Assembly: GCA_049974865.1 (NCBI GenBank)
Contig: JBNGCX010000004.1
Location: forward strand, 1 to 64,000
Direction: 5' to 3'
Origin: JAGSOU01 sp049974865
GTDB taxonomy: Bacteria; Pseudomonadota; Alphaproteobacteria; Rhodobacterales; Rhodobacteraceae
DNA length: 64,000 nt
A program made the position numbers and the translations under genes. A model generated the notes under the pieces. That model was not told the DNA's origin. It was given only the letters and a program-made list of their open reading frames with translations, and did not search any database. Positions 46,199-55,815 of this stretch are shown here, piece after piece; the stretch's first letter is position 1; each line of letters starts with the position of its first letter.

Positions 46199-47050
46199 AT
46201 GACGCAACGCACCCGCAATCTGCTGCTGTTGGCACCTGCCGGAACCTGGTTCCTGGTGATGCTGATCATACCTCTGACTGTCGTTCTCGTTTTCAGCTTC
46301 GGTGAACGCGGGGCGGCCGGCGGATACGTCCCCGCGTTCACCTTCGAGCAATACGCGAACCTGCCGGCGCGCTGGACGGCGTTCAAGAACACCATGATCC
46401 TCGCGCCGGCGGGGACTCTGGCGGCGCTTCTGATCGCCTATCCGCTGGCCTATTTCCTCGCCGTGCGCGCCAACCCTCGGTGGAAGACCGTGCTGCTGGT
46501 GCTGGTGATCGTGCCGTTCTGGACCTCGATCCTCATCCGCTCCTATGCCTGGATCTTCCTCCTGGGCGGGCGCGGCATTCCGGCGCTGCTGGAATGGATC
46601 GGCATCGAGGGCGTGCGGCTGATCAACACCCCCTTCGCGGTGCTGGTCGGCATCGTCTACGGCTATCTGCCGCTGATGGTGTTCCCGATCTTCGTCAGCC
46701 TCGACCGGCTCGACAAGCGCCTGCTCGAGGCCTCTTCCGACCTCGGCGCCCCGCCGCTGCGCACCTTCCTTCAGGTCACCTTGCCGCTCTCGCTTCCGGG
46801 CATCGCCACGGGCTGCCTGCTGGTGTTCATCCTGCTGATGGGCGAATTCCTGATCCCGGCGCTGCTGGGCGGGGGCAAGGTGTTCTTCGTCGGCAACGCG
46901 CTGGTCGATCTGTTCCTGCAATCGCGCAACTGGGCCTTCGGCTCGGCCGTGGCGGCGACGCTGGTGGTCATCATGCTGGTGAGCGTGACGATCTACATGC
47001 GGCTCATCGGCCGGCTCGGCGCGCAGCGCGAAGACGTGTCGTTGATGTAG
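46199..47050 (+). CDS. ABC transporter permease, PotB-like
   Basis: 283 residues, six transmembrane helices. The coupling motif EASSDLGAPPLRTFLQVTLPLSLPGI, which contacts the ATPase, is intact. The N-terminal helix begins NLLLLAPAGTWFLVMLIIPLTVVLVFSFGE. It forms the membrane channel with the next gene product. 20 bp after the binding-protein gene. Confidence 0.93.
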   Translation: MTQRTRNLLLLAPAGTWFLVMLIIPLTVVLVFSFGERGAAGGYVPAFTFEQYANLPARWTAFKNTMILAPAGTLAALLIAYPLAYFLAVRANPRWKTVLLVLVIVPFWTSILIRSYAWIFLLGGRGIPALLEWIGIEGVRLINTPFAVLVGIVYGYLPLMVFPIFVSLDRLDKRLLEASSDLGAPPLRTFLQVTLPLSLPGIATGCLLVFILLMGEFLIPALLGGGKVFFVGNALVDLFLQSRNWAFGSAVAATLVVIMLVSVTIYMRLIGRLGAQREDVSLM

Positions 47051-47061
47051 GGAAAACGGAT

Positions 47062-47880
47062 ATGCGGCTCTATTCGATCCTCGTCTACCTGTTCCTGTAC
47101 ATCCCGATCGGTGTGATCGCGCTGTTCAGCTTCAATGCCGGGCGCCATGCCAGCCAGTTCCAGGGGTTCTCGACCCAATGGTACGGCAAGGCGCTGAACA
47201 ACCCCTTCGTGATGGACGCGCTGGAAACCAGCCTGACCGTCGCCTTCTGTTCCGCCCTGCTGGCGAGTCTCTTCGGCACCATGGCCGCGGTGGCGCTGCA
47301 GGGCATCAAGGGGCCGGTGCGCACGGTTTTCGATGGGCTGATCTACATCGCGGTGATGATCCCCGGGATCGTGATCGGCATCGCCACGCTGATCGGGCTG
47401 GTGACCCTCTTCGACCTCGTGAACCCGGCGATTGCCGCGCTCTGGCCCGAGGGGGCGGCCCCGCCGCAGCTCAATATGGGGATGGGCTCTTTGATTGCGG
47501 CGCACACCATGTTCACCATGGCGCTCGTCGTCATCATCGTGCGGGCGCGGCTGGCCGGAATGGACAGGTCGCTGACCGAGGCCTCGTCGGACCTGTATGC
47601 CACCCCGATGGGCACCTTCCGGCAGGTGACGCTGCCGCTGATCCTGCCCGGCGTGCTTGCCGGTTTCCTGCTCAGCTTCACCTTCAGCTTCGACGATTTC
47701 ATCATCGCGTTTTTCGTGGCCGGGTCCGAGACCACCCTGCCGATCTACGTGTTCTCGTCGATCCGGCGGGGGGTGACGCCCGAGATCAATGCCATCGGGA
47801 CGATGGTCCTCGCGGCCTCGTTGATCCTGTTGATTGCCGCTCAGGTGCTGCTGCGGCGCGGAGAGAAGAAACGACAATGA
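47062..47880 (+). CDS. ABC transporter permease, PotC-like
   Basis: 272 residues, six transmembrane helices, EAA coupling motif EASSDLYATPMGTFRQVTLPLILPG. Typical PotC start MRLYSILVYLFLYIPIGVIALFSFN. It is the second channel subunit, 11 bp after the PotB-like gene, and its stop overlaps the start of the SDR gene (ATGA), tying transport to catabolism. Confidence 0.93.
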   Translation: MRLYSILVYLFLYIPIGVIALFSFNAGRHASQFQGFSTQWYGKALNNPFVMDALETSLTVAFCSALLASLFGTMAAVALQGIKGPVRTVFDGLIYIAVMIPGIVIGIATLIGLVTLFDLVNPAIAALWPEGAAPPQLNMGMGSLIAAHTMFTMALVVIIVRARLAGMDRSLTEASSDLYATPMGTFRQVTLPLILPGVLAGFLLSFTFSFDDFIIAFFVAGSETTLPIYVFSSIRRGVTPEINAIGTMVLAASLILLIAAQVLLRRGEKKRQ

Positions 47881-48674
47881 CAATTCAGACCACAGTGAAA
47901 TCGCCCGCCGAGATGACCTCTCTGGAAAACCGCGTGGCCTTCGTGACGGGCGCCGGCTCGGGGATCGGGCGCGCCGGCGCGATCGCGATGGCGCGGTGCG
48001 GCGCGCATGTCGTCGTGACCGACCGCGACGCAGACCTCGCCCGCGACACCGCCTCCGAGATCACGGCCGGGGGGTTCGCCGCCACCGCGCGCGGACTGGA
48101 CGTGACCGAGTCCGCCGCGCTGGAGGCGGCGATCCGGGAGACGGCGGAGGCGCACGGCAGGCTCGACATCCTCCATTCCCATGCCGGCATCCAGATCGAG
48201 GGCACGGCCGAAGAGGTGTCGCCCGAAAGCATGGACGCAAGCTGGGGCCTGAACGTGCGGGCCCATTTCGTGGCGGCCCGCGCGGCCATCGTCCCGATGA
48301 AGCGCCAGGGCGGCGGCAGCATCATCATCACCGCCTCGAATTCCGGCGTGCAGTATGACCGCGGGATGATCGCCTATGCCACCACGAAACATGCGGCGGT
48401 GGCGATGACGCGGCAGATGGCGGCCGATTACGCGCCGTTCAACATCCGGTTCAACACGCTTTGCCCCGGCTTCGTCGACACGCCGTTCAACGCCGGCTTC
48501 GAGGTGCAGATGGGCGGGCGCGCCGCGCTGGAGCGCTACATCGCCGAGAGTATCCCCATGGGGCGCTGGGCGACGACCGGCGAGATCGCCGACGCGATCG
48601 TCTTCCTCGCCTCGGACATGTCGACCTTCGTGACCGGCCATGCGCTGGTCGTGGATGGCGGAGAATGCATCTAG
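47877..48674 (+). CDS. Short-chain dehydrogenase/reductase
   Basis: 265 residues, classical SDR. Cofactor motif TGAGSGIG (24-31) with D49 after beta-2, suggesting NAD rather than NADP. The catalytic tetrad is represented by S154/S156 (ITASNSG), Y167 and K171 (YATTK). The usual NNAG structural motif is HSHAG here, a deviation that removes the canonical Asn. It oxidises or reduces an alcohol/ketone in the pathway fed by the transporter; the substrate is unknown. Coupled to the PotC-like gene by ATGA. Confidence 0.9.
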   Translation: MTIQTTVKSPAEMTSLENRVAFVTGAGSGIGRAGAIAMARCGAHVVVTDRDADLARDTASEITAGGFAATARGLDVTESAALEAAIRETAEAHGRLDILHSHAGIQIEGTAEEVSPESMDASWGLNVRAHFVAARAAIVPMKRQGGGSIIITASNSGVQYDRGMIAYATTKHAAVAMTRQMAADYAPFNIRFNTLCPGFVDTPFNAGFEVQMGGRAALERYIAESIPMGRWATTGEIADAIVFLASDMSTFVTGHALVVDGGECI

Positions 48675-48767
48675 ATTGAAAACGCCCGGGCCCGTCGCGT
48701 TCAGTCGGCCCGGTGATGCCGGGCCGCTCCGGCTGTACCGGCGGCCCGCCGGACAAAGGGGAAGCCC

Positions 48768-51218
48768 ATGCCTGACCTTCCTTCCAAGGCCCGCGTCGTC
48801 ATCATCGGCGGCGGAATCTCCGGGTGCTCCGTCGCCTATCACCTTGCCGCGCTGGGATGGACCGACATCGTCCTGCTGGAGCGCAAGCAACTGACCTCGG
48901 GCACCACCTGGCACGCCGCCGGGCTGATCGGGCAGCTGCGCGCAAGCCAGAACATGACGCGGCTGGCCAAATATTCGGCCGATCTCTACACCCGGCTGGA
49001 GGCTGAAACCGGGCTTGCCACGGGCTTCCGCCAATGCGGCTCGATCTCCGTCGCCCTGACCGAGGAGCGCGAGGAGGAATTGCTGCGCCAGGCCAGCCTT
49101 GCCCGCGCCTTCGACGTGGAGGTGAACGAGCTGTCGCCGCGCGAGGTAAAGGACCTCTACCCGCATCTCAACATCGACGGCGTGGTGGCCGGGGTGCATC
49201 TGCCCGGCGACGGGCAGGCCGACCCCGCGAACATCGCGCTGGCGCTGGCCAAGGGCGCGCGCGCCCGTGGCGCGCTGATCGCCGAACAGGTGAAGGTGAC
49301 GGCCGTGACCGAGGCGGGCGGCCGGGTGACCGGCGTCAACTGGGCAAGCGCCGAGGGCGAGGGCCATATCGCCGCCGACATGGTGGTGAATTGCGGGGGC
49401 ATGTGGGGCCGCGACCTGGCCGCGCAGAACGGCGTGACCCTGCCGTTGCATGCCTGCGAACATTTCTACATCGTGACCGAGACCATCCCCGGCCTCAGCC
49501 AGATGCCGGTCCTTCGGGTTCCCGACGAATGCGCCTATTACAAGGAGGACGCGGGCAAGATGATGCTCGGCGCCTTCGAGCCGGTGGCCAAGCCCTGGGG
49601 GATGGGCGGCATCAGCGAGGATTTCTGTTTTGACCAGCTGCCCGAGGATTTCGACCATTTCGAGCCCATCCTCGAGATGGGCGTCAACCGCATGCCCATG
49701 CTGGCCGAGGCGGGCATCCATACCTTCTTCAACGGCCCCGAAAGCTTCACCCCCGATGACCGCTATTACCTGGGCGAGGCGCCCGAGCTGAAGGGCTACT
49801 GGGTGGCCGCGGGCTACAACTCGGTGGGTATCGTCTCCTCCGGCGGCGCGGGCATGGCGCTGGCGCATTGGATGAACGACGGCGAGCCGCCCTTCGACCT
49901 GTGGGAAATCGACATCCGCCGCGCCCAGCCCTTTCAGAAGAACCGCCGCTATTTGCGCGATCGGGTGACCGAGACGCTGGGCCTGCTTTATGCCGACCAT
50001 TTTCCCTATCGCCAGCCCGCCACCGCGCGCGGCGTGCGCCGCTCACCGCTGCATGAGCATCTGAAAGCGAAGGGCGCGGTCTTTGGTGAAAGCGCCGGCT
50101 GGGAGCGCGCCAACTGGTTCGCGAACGAGGGGCAGGAGCGCGAATACCGCTACAGCTGGAAACGGCAGAATTGGTTCGACAACCAGCGCGCCGAGCACAT
50201 GGCTATGCGCGAGGGCGTGGGGCTGCTCGACATGACCTCCTTCGGCAAGATACGCGTGGACGGGCGCGACGCGCTGGCTGTCCTGCAAAAGGTCTGCGCC
50301 AACCAGATGGACGTGGTGCCGGGGCGGATCGTCTACACCCAGATGCTGAACGCGCGCGGCGGCATTGAGAGCGACCTGACCGTGACCCGATTGGCCGAGG
50401 AGTCCTTCTTCCTCGTGGTGCCGGGCGCCACGCTCCGGCGCGACCTCGCCTGGCTACGCCGCCACGCGGGCGAGGCCGCGGTGACCATCATCGACGTGAG
50501 CGCGTCCGAGGCGGTTCTGCCGCTGATGGGGCCGAAATCGCGCGAGGTGCTGGCGCAGGTCTCGCCCGACGATTTCTCGAACGAGGTCCACCCCTTCGGC
50601 ACCGCCCGCGAGATCGAGATCGGCATGGGGCTCGCCCGTGCGCATCGCGTCAGCTATGTCGGCGAGCTTGGCTGGGAGCTTTATGTCAGCAGCGATCAGG
50701 CCGCCCATGTCTGGGAGGCGCTGATCGAGGCGGGCGAGGGGCTGGGGCTGAAGCTGTGCGGGCTGCATGCCATGGACAGTTGCCGCATCGAGAAGGCCTA
50801 TCGCCATTTCGGGCACGACATCACCGACGAGGACCACGTGCTGGAGGCCGGGCTCGGCTTCGCGGTCAAGACCGGCAAGGGAAATTTCATCGGCCGCGAC
50901 GCGGTGCTTCGGAGGCGCGAGGAGGGCCTGTCGCGCCGTCTGATGCAGTTCCGCCTGACCGACCCCGAGCCGCTGCTCTACCACAACGAGCCGATCCTGC
51001 GCGACGGCCGGATCGTCAGCTTCCTGACCTCGGGCAATTACGGCCACGCGCTGGGCGGCGCGGTGGGCCTGGGCTACGTGCCCTGCCGCGAACCGGGCGA
51101 GCCGGCGGAGGCGATGCTCGGCTCCACCTACCAGATCGAGGTCGCCGGCCGAATCGTCGAGGCCGAGGCCAGTCTCAAACCCATGTACGATCCGAAATCG
51201 GACCGCACCAAAGCCTGA
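48768..51218 (+). CDS. FAD-dependent dimethylglycine/sarcosine dehydrogenase-like enzyme with GcvT domains
   Basis: 816 residues. An N-terminal FAD-binding DAO domain (1-~390) starts with VVIIGGGISGCSVAYHLAALGW (Rossmann GxGxxG), and GTTWHAAGLIGQLR includes the His expected to carry or contact the flavin. A FAO_M central segment leads to GcvT/aminomethyltransferase domains (~430-816; MREGVGLLDMTSFGKIRVDGRDA, GLKLCGLHAMDSCRIEKAYRHFGHDI). Enzymes of this build oxidatively N-demethylate dimethylglycine or sarcosine and pass formaldehyde to tetrahydrofolate. Substrate unproven. Preceded by a 93-bp gap holding a GCCCGG/CCGGGC hairpin; probably still part of the operon. Confidence 0.92.
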   Translation: MPDLPSKARVVIIGGGISGCSVAYHLAALGWTDIVLLERKQLTSGTTWHAAGLIGQLRASQNMTRLAKYSADLYTRLEAETGLATGFRQCGSISVALTEEREEELLRQASLARAFDVEVNELSPREVKDLYPHLNIDGVVAGVHLPGDGQADPANIALALAKGARARGALIAEQVKVTAVTEAGGRVTGVNWASAEGEGHIAADMVVNCGGMWGRDLAAQNGVTLPLHACEHFYIVTETIPGLSQMPVLRVPDECAYYKEDAGKMMLGAFEPVAKPWGMGGISEDFCFDQLPEDFDHFEPILEMGVNRMPMLAEAGIHTFFNGPESFTPDDRYYLGEAPELKGYWVAAGYNSVGIVSSGGAGMALAHWMNDGEPPFDLWEIDIRRAQPFQKNRRYLRDRVTETLGLLYADHFPYRQPATARGVRRSPLHEHLKAKGAVFGESAGWERANWFANEGQEREYRYSWKRQNWFDNQRAEHMAMREGVGLLDMTSFGKIRVDGRDALAVLQKVCANQMDVVPGRIVYTQMLNARGGIESDLTVTRLAEESFFLVVPGATLRRDLAWLRRHAGEAAVTIIDVSASEAVLPLMGPKSREVLAQVSPDDFSNEVHPFGTAREIEIGMGLARAHRVSYVGELGWELYVSSDQAAHVWEALIEAGEGLGLKLCGLHAMDSCRIEKAYRHFGHDITDEDHVLEAGLGFAVKTGKGNFIGRDAVLRRREEGLSRRLMQFRLTDPEPLLYHNEPILRDGRIVSFLTSGNYGHALGGAVGLGYVPCREPGEPAEAMLGSTYQIEVAGRIVEAEASLKPMYDPKSDRTKA

Positions 51219-51236
51219 CTTTCGAAGGAACCCCGC

Positions 51237-52556
51237 ATGAATATCTCCGCTCCCAACTCGCTCGATTCTTACTGGATGCCGTTCTCGGCGAACCGGGCTT
51301 TCAAGGCCGATCCGCGCATGGTCGTCTCGGCCGACGGCATGTATTACAAAAGCGCCGACGGCCGCGACATCCTGGACGGCACCGCCGGCTTGTGGTGCGT
51401 GAATGCCGGTCACCGCCGCCAGCGGATCGCCGATGCGGTCAAGGCGCAGATCGACGAGTTGGACTATGCGCCGAACTTCAATTTCGGCCATCCCAAGGCC
51501 TTCGAACTGGCCAGCCGGGTGGCCGGCCTGATGCCCGACGGGCTGGACCACGTCTTCTTCACCAATTCCGGCTCGGAATCGGTGGATACCGCGCTGAAAA
51601 TCGCGCTGCATTATCACCGTCTGCGGGGTGAAGGGTCGCGCACGCGCCTGATCGGGCGCGAGCGCGGCTATCACGGCGTGGGGTTTGGCGGGATCTCGGT
51701 GGGGGGCATCGGCCCGAACCGCACCCATTACGGGCCGCTCCTGCCCGGCGTGGACCACCTGCGCCACACCCATGACATCGCCCGCAACGCGTTTTCGCGC
51801 GGCTGCCCGGAGCACGGGGCCGAACTGGCCGAGGACCTGGAGCGGATCTGCGCCCTGCATGACCCCAGCACCATCGCCGCGGTCATCGTCGAGCCGATGG
51901 CGGGGTCGACCGGCGTGCTGCTGCCGCCGAAGGGCTATCTGCAGCGCCTGCGCGAGATCTGCGACAAGCACGGCATCCTGCTGATCTTCGACGAGGTGAT
52001 CACCGCCTTCGGCCGCTTGGGCGCGGCCACCGCCTCGGAGCTGTTCGGCGTGACGCCGGACATCATCACCATGGCCAAGGGCCTGACCAATGCCGTGGTG
52101 CCCATGGGCGCGGTCGCGGTGAGCGGCAGGATCTACGACAGCGCCATGCAGCATGCGCGCACGCCCATCGAGATATTCCACGGCTACACCTATTCCGGCC
52201 ACCCGCTGGCCGCGGCGGCGGGGATCGCGACGCTGGACACCTATCGCGACGAGGGGCTGTTCCAGCGCGCCGCCGACCTGTCGGGGCAATGGGCCGATGC
52301 GGCGCACGCCCTTGCCGACGCGCCGAACGTGGTCGACATCCGCACCCTGGGCCTTGTGGCCGGGATCGAGCTTGCCCCGCGCGAAGGCGCCCCCGGCGCG
52401 CGCGCCTTCGATGCCATGCTGGCCGCATGGGAAAAGGGGCTGATGATCCGGGTCACCGGCGACATCATCGCGCTCTCGCCACCGCTGATCGTCTCCGAAG
52501 GCGAGATCGGCGAGCTGTTCTCGACCCTGAAGGCGATCCTGCGGGATCTCGCCTGA
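51237..52556 (+). CDS. Class III (omega-amino acid) aminotransferase
   Basis: 439 residues. PLP is bound by K281 (ITMAKGLTNAVVPMG) and D252 (LIFDEVITAFGR). The start SYWMPFSANRAFKADPRMVVSADG and GLWCVNAGHRR match beta-alanine/omega-amino acid:pyruvate transaminases. It would deaminate a terminal amine to an aldehyde. Last gene of the transporter-catabolic operon, 18 bp after the FAD enzyme. Confidence 0.93.
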   Translation: MNISAPNSLDSYWMPFSANRAFKADPRMVVSADGMYYKSADGRDILDGTAGLWCVNAGHRRQRIADAVKAQIDELDYAPNFNFGHPKAFELASRVAGLMPDGLDHVFFTNSGSESVDTALKIALHYHRLRGEGSRTRLIGRERGYHGVGFGGISVGGIGPNRTHYGPLLPGVDHLRHTHDIARNAFSRGCPEHGAELAEDLERICALHDPSTIAAVIVEPMAGSTGVLLPPKGYLQRLREICDKHGILLIFDEVITAFGRLGAATASELFGVTPDIITMAKGLTNAVVPMGAVAVSGRIYDSAMQHARTPIEIFHGYTYSGHPLAAAAGIATLDTYRDEGLFQRAADLSGQWADAAHALADAPNVVDIRTLGLVAGIELAPREGAPGARAFDAMLAAWEKGLMIRVTGDIIALSPPLIVSEGEIGELFSTLKAILRDLA

Positions 52557-52718
52557 GCACCGCCGGACAGGCCGGCCCCTTGCCGGGCCTGGCCCGGATG
52601 CCGCGCCGGCCCGCAAGGAACAGCCGCGCGCCGGGTGTTCCCGGGGCGGCAGCGGACGAGGGGCGGGGCCGCGTTTCGCACGCAGTGCCGCAAGGCGCGC
52701 ATCCGCTGCGCGGGGCGC

Positions 52719-52753
52719 ATTGGCTTGCCCCTTGGCGGGCCAATCCCTATAGA
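52719..52753 (+). promoter_or_regulatory. yebC promoter with nested dyad
   Basis: TTGCCC (52725-52730), 17 bp, TATAGA (52748-52753), with the yebC ATG 36 bp further on. The spacer is covered by nested inverted repeats: ATTGGC...GCCAAT (52719-52744) and TTGGC-GG-GCCAA (52732-52743), a possible operator. The rest of the 232-bp gap before it is GC-rich and shows no gene. Confidence 0.5.
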
Positions 52754-52788
52754 CGGACAAAACCAACGATCACCTGTCGGAGAGCACC

Positions 52789-53529
52789 ATGGCCGGCCAT
52801 TCAAAATGGGCAAATATCCAGCATCGCAAGGGACGCCAGGACGCGGCCCGCTCGAAGCTGTTTTCGAAACTGTCGAAGGAGATCACCGTCGCCGCCAAGA
52901 TGGGCGACCCCGATCCCGACAAGAACCCGCGCCTGCGCCTCGCCGTGAAAGAGGCCAAGTCGAACTCGGTCCCCAAGGACGTGATCGAGCGCGCGATCAA
53001 GAAATCGCAGGCAGGCGAGGGCGACGACTACGAGGAAATCCGCTATGAGGGCTACGGCCCCGGCGGCGTCGCGGTGATCGTCGAGGCGATGACCGACAAC
53101 CGCAACCGGACCGCCTCGAACGTGCGCTCGACCTTCACCAAGAACGGCGGCAACCTGGGCGAGACCGGCTCGGTCGGCTTCATGTTCGAGCGCAAGGGCG
53201 AGATCGTCTACCCCGCCGACGCGGGCGATGCCGACACCGTGATGATGGCCGCGATCGAGGCCGGCGCCGAGGACGTGGAGAGCAGCGAGGACGGCCATAT
53301 CATCTATTGCGCCGATACCGATCTGAACGCGGTTTCCACCGCGCTGGAAGGCGCTCTGGGGGAATCCGAATCGACCAAGCTGATCTGGCAGCCCACCACC
53401 ACGACCGAGCTCGACCTCGAGGGCATGCAGAAGCTGATGAAGCTGATCGACGCGCTGGAGGACGATGACGACGTGCAGCGCGTGACCTCGAATTTCGAAG
53501 CCTCGGACGAGGTGATGGCCCAGCTCTGA
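52789..53529 (+). CDS. YebC/PmpR-family regulatory protein
   Basis: 246 residues, full length and highly conserved: MAGHSKWANIQHRKGRQDAARSKLFSKL at the start and YEGYGPGGVAVIVEAMTDNRNRT in the middle. Members bind DNA as repressors in some species, and recent work implicates YebC in translation of proline-rich stretches. Single gene with its own promoter; ruvC, a common neighbour, is absent here. Confidence 0.95.
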   Translation: MAGHSKWANIQHRKGRQDAARSKLFSKLSKEITVAAKMGDPDPDKNPRLRLAVKEAKSNSVPKDVIERAIKKSQAGEGDDYEEIRYEGYGPGGVAVIVEAMTDNRNRTASNVRSTFTKNGGNLGETGSVGFMFERKGEIVYPADAGDADTVMMAAIEAGAEDVESSEDGHIIYCADTDLNAVSTALEGALGESESTKLIWQPTTTTELDLEGMQKLMKLIDALEDDDDVQRVTSNFEASDEVMAQL

Positions 53530-53539
53530 GCGCCGCGCC

Positions 53540-54106
53540 TCACGGGTGGATATCGCGGGGGCAGCGTGACATGAAATAGATGTGGAGCCAGTCGAAGCCC
53601 GGCTCCACCCTCCGCTCGGCCAGCCATTTCGCTTGCAGCTGGTAGGCCTCCCACTCGGCGGCCTGCTTGCATTCGAAGTCGCGGTTGCGGAATTGCACGT
53701 GATGCACGAGCTCGTGTAGCAGCACCGAGACCTGTCGGGTGTCGTCCGTCGACCAGGGCCGCACCAGGAAGACCCGGCTTTGGGCCAGGTCATAGGCGCC
53801 GAGCATGTTCTCCTCGACCAGCATGTGCTCTCGGTCGACGTCGATCGCCTCGCCGGTCAGGCAGAAGAGAACAGCCGGGGGATCCGCCAGCGCCCCGGCG
53901 ATGTCGTAGTCGGTTTCGGCGCCGATCCAGCGGATCAGCTCTTCGACCAACTCGGGGGCGGGGGCCTCGGGCGGGGCAAGCGGTTCGGCATGTTCCGGGC
54001 GCGGGCAGTCTGCCATCTGCGCGCCTTCGGCCAAAAGATGCGCACGGCCGGGCGGGGCGGCGAGGCTGGCCGTCACGAGCAGAGCGAAGCAGAGCCGTGC
54101 AAACAT
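53540..54106 (-). CDS. Secreted HEXXH-motif protein (putative metallopeptidase)
   Basis: 188 residues with a signal peptide (MFARLCFALLVTASLAAPPGRA). HELVHH at 131-136 is a zinc-metallopeptidase helix (H131, E132, H135), and AAEWEAYQ (149-156) supplies a downstream Glu that could be the third ligand, as in gluzincin-like proteins. The HELVHHVQ...E..AYQ arrangement matches small DUF6647-like proteins. The substrate is unknown. Several cysteines suggest disulfides in the periplasm. It converges with yebC (10-bp gap) and is divergent from the next gene. Confidence 0.8.
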   Translation of the reverse strand: MFARLCFALLVTASLAAPPGRAHLLAEGAQMADCPRPEHAEPLAPPEAPAPELVEELIRWIGAETDYDIAGALADPPAVLFCLTGEAIDVDREHMLVEENMLGAYDLAQSRVFLVRPWSTDDTRQVSVLLHELVHHVQFRNRDFECKQAAEWEAYQLQAKWLAERRVEPGFDWLHIYFMSRCPRDIHP

Positions 54107-54216
54107 GCGCGCCAGCCTAGCATCGCGCCTGCAGGGGCTGGCAAGCGGCAATCTCTTGCCCGGGGCGGAAAGGTCGCGTTTACTCCGTCCGGAAGGGCAA
54201 AAAGAGGGGCGCGGCG

Positions 54217-55770
54217 ATGACAGGCACGGACAGGCAGCGGGATCGCGGATTGCCCGCCGTGGCGGTTCTGGTCGGCATGCAGGCCGTGGTCGCCGCGGCC
54301 AGCCTGGTGGTGGAGATCGTGGCCGGCCGGATGCTGGCGCCCTATGTGGGGATGTCTCTTTATACCTGGACATCGGTGATCGCGGTGGTGCTGGCCGGCT
54401 TCTCGGCCGGGCACTGGGCCGGCGGGCGGCTGGCCGAGGCCACGCCGCGCCGCGCGCTGATCCTGACCGGCTGGTCGATGGCGGGCGCGGCGCTGAGCAC
54501 GGCGGCGGCGGTGTTCCTGCTGCGATGGGCCGCCGGGCCGGTGATCGAGGCGGCGCAGAGCCCGGTGGGGGCCATCGTGGCACTGACCTCGCTGGTCTTC
54601 TTCCTGCCGTCCTTCTTTGCCGGCATCCCGGCGCCGGTGCTGGCGCAGATCGCCGTTCTGGCGCGGCCGGCCCAGACCGGGCGGGCGCTGGGCGCGATGT
54701 TCGCCGCCGGTGCGGTCGGGGCCATCGGCGGGACGTTGCTGGCCGGGTTCCTGTTCATCTCCTGGCTCGGGTCGGTGGGCACGCTGGCCGCCGTCACCGC
54801 GGTCTATGCGGCGCTGGCCGCGCTGTGTTTCGCGCTGGCCGGGCGGATCGGCCCGGTGGGGCGCTGGGCGGTGCTGGCGCTGGCCGTGCTGCTGCCGCTG
54901 GGCGTGGCGGGGGCGGGGCTGGCGCGGCCCGATCCCTGCACCGAGGAGAGCGACTATTTCTGCATCCGGGTGATTGATCAGGAGGGCGTGCAGGGCGACC
55001 TGCGCCGGTTGATGGTGCTCGATCACCTGGTCCACGGGATCGCCTCGCGCGACAATCCCGCCGACATGCTGACCTATCACGCCGCTGCGCTCGATGCGCT
55101 GGCCCGCGCGCGCATGGCCGGGCGCGACCGCTTCAGCGCTTTTTTCATCGGCGGCGGCACCTATTCGATCCCGCGTTCCTGGGCGGCGACCCGCCCCGGC
55201 GCCGAGGTGACCGTGGCCGAGATCGACCCGGTGGTGACGCAGGTTGCCGCGCGGGATTTCTGGTTCGACCCGGCCTCCGCGCGGGTCCTGCACGACGATG
55301 CCCGCCGCGCCCTGCTGACGCGGCCCGACCGTTACGACGTGATCATCGGGGATGCGTTCACCGACATCGCGGTGCCGCCCCACCTGATCACGCGGGAGTT
55401 CTTTGAACTCGTGGACAGCCGGCTGACCGGGGATGGCATCTACCTGATGAACGCGATCGACCACATGGACCGCCTGCAGGCGCTGACCGCCATCGCGCGC
55501 ACCCTGGCCGGGGTCTTCCCGGTGGTGGAAATCTGGGCCAACCCCGACTCCATCGGGGTGGAGAACCGGCAGGTCTTCATCCTGCTGGCGGGGCGGTCCG
55601 ACTCGCCCTTCACGGCGCTGCGCACGCTGAGCCCCGAGGGCTATCGCGTGGTGCGCTTCGCGCAGGAGGCGCGCGACGAACTGCTGGCCGAGACGGACTC
55701 GCCGGTGCTGACCGACGATTACGCGCCGATCGACCGGCTGCTGGGGCAGGGCGACTGGGCAGAGCGCTGA
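54217..55770 (+). CDS. Membrane-fused spermidine synthase-like protein
   Basis: 517 residues. Residues ~1-235 form about seven transmembrane helices (MFS-like, EIVAGRMLAPYVGMSLYTWTSVIAVVLAGFSAG). The C-terminal ~280 residues are a SAM/dcSAM-binding Rossmann domain of spermidine-synthase type (AFFIGGGTYSIPR, VTVAEIDPVVTQVA, YDVIIGDAFTDIAVPPHLITREFF). The catalytic Asp of the D-A/S-F/Y loop is retained (GDAF). Whether it makes polyamines or methylates/aminopropylates another substrate is unknown. It is near, but not in, the polyamine-type transporter operon. Confidence 0.87.
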   Translation: MTGTDRQRDRGLPAVAVLVGMQAVVAAASLVVEIVAGRMLAPYVGMSLYTWTSVIAVVLAGFSAGHWAGGRLAEATPRRALILTGWSMAGAALSTAAAVFLLRWAAGPVIEAAQSPVGAIVALTSLVFFLPSFFAGIPAPVLAQIAVLARPAQTGRALGAMFAAGAVGAIGGTLLAGFLFISWLGSVGTLAAVTAVYAALAALCFALAGRIGPVGRWAVLALAVLLPLGVAGAGLARPDPCTEESDYFCIRVIDQEGVQGDLRRLMVLDHLVHGIASRDNPADMLTYHAAALDALARARMAGRDRFSAFFIGGGTYSIPRSWAATRPGAEVTVAEIDPVVTQVAARDFWFDPASARVLHDDARRALLTRPDRYDVIIGDAFTDIAVPPHLITREFFELVDSRLTGDGIYLMNAIDHMDRLQALTAIARTLAGVFPVVEIWANPDSIGVENRQVFILLAGRSDSPFTALRTLSPEGYRVVRFAQEARDELLAETDSPVLTDDYAPIDRLLGQGDWAER

Positions 55771-55815
55771 ACCCGCCCCCTTGCCCTTCGCGCCGGGATG
55801 GCGTCAAGTCGCCGC

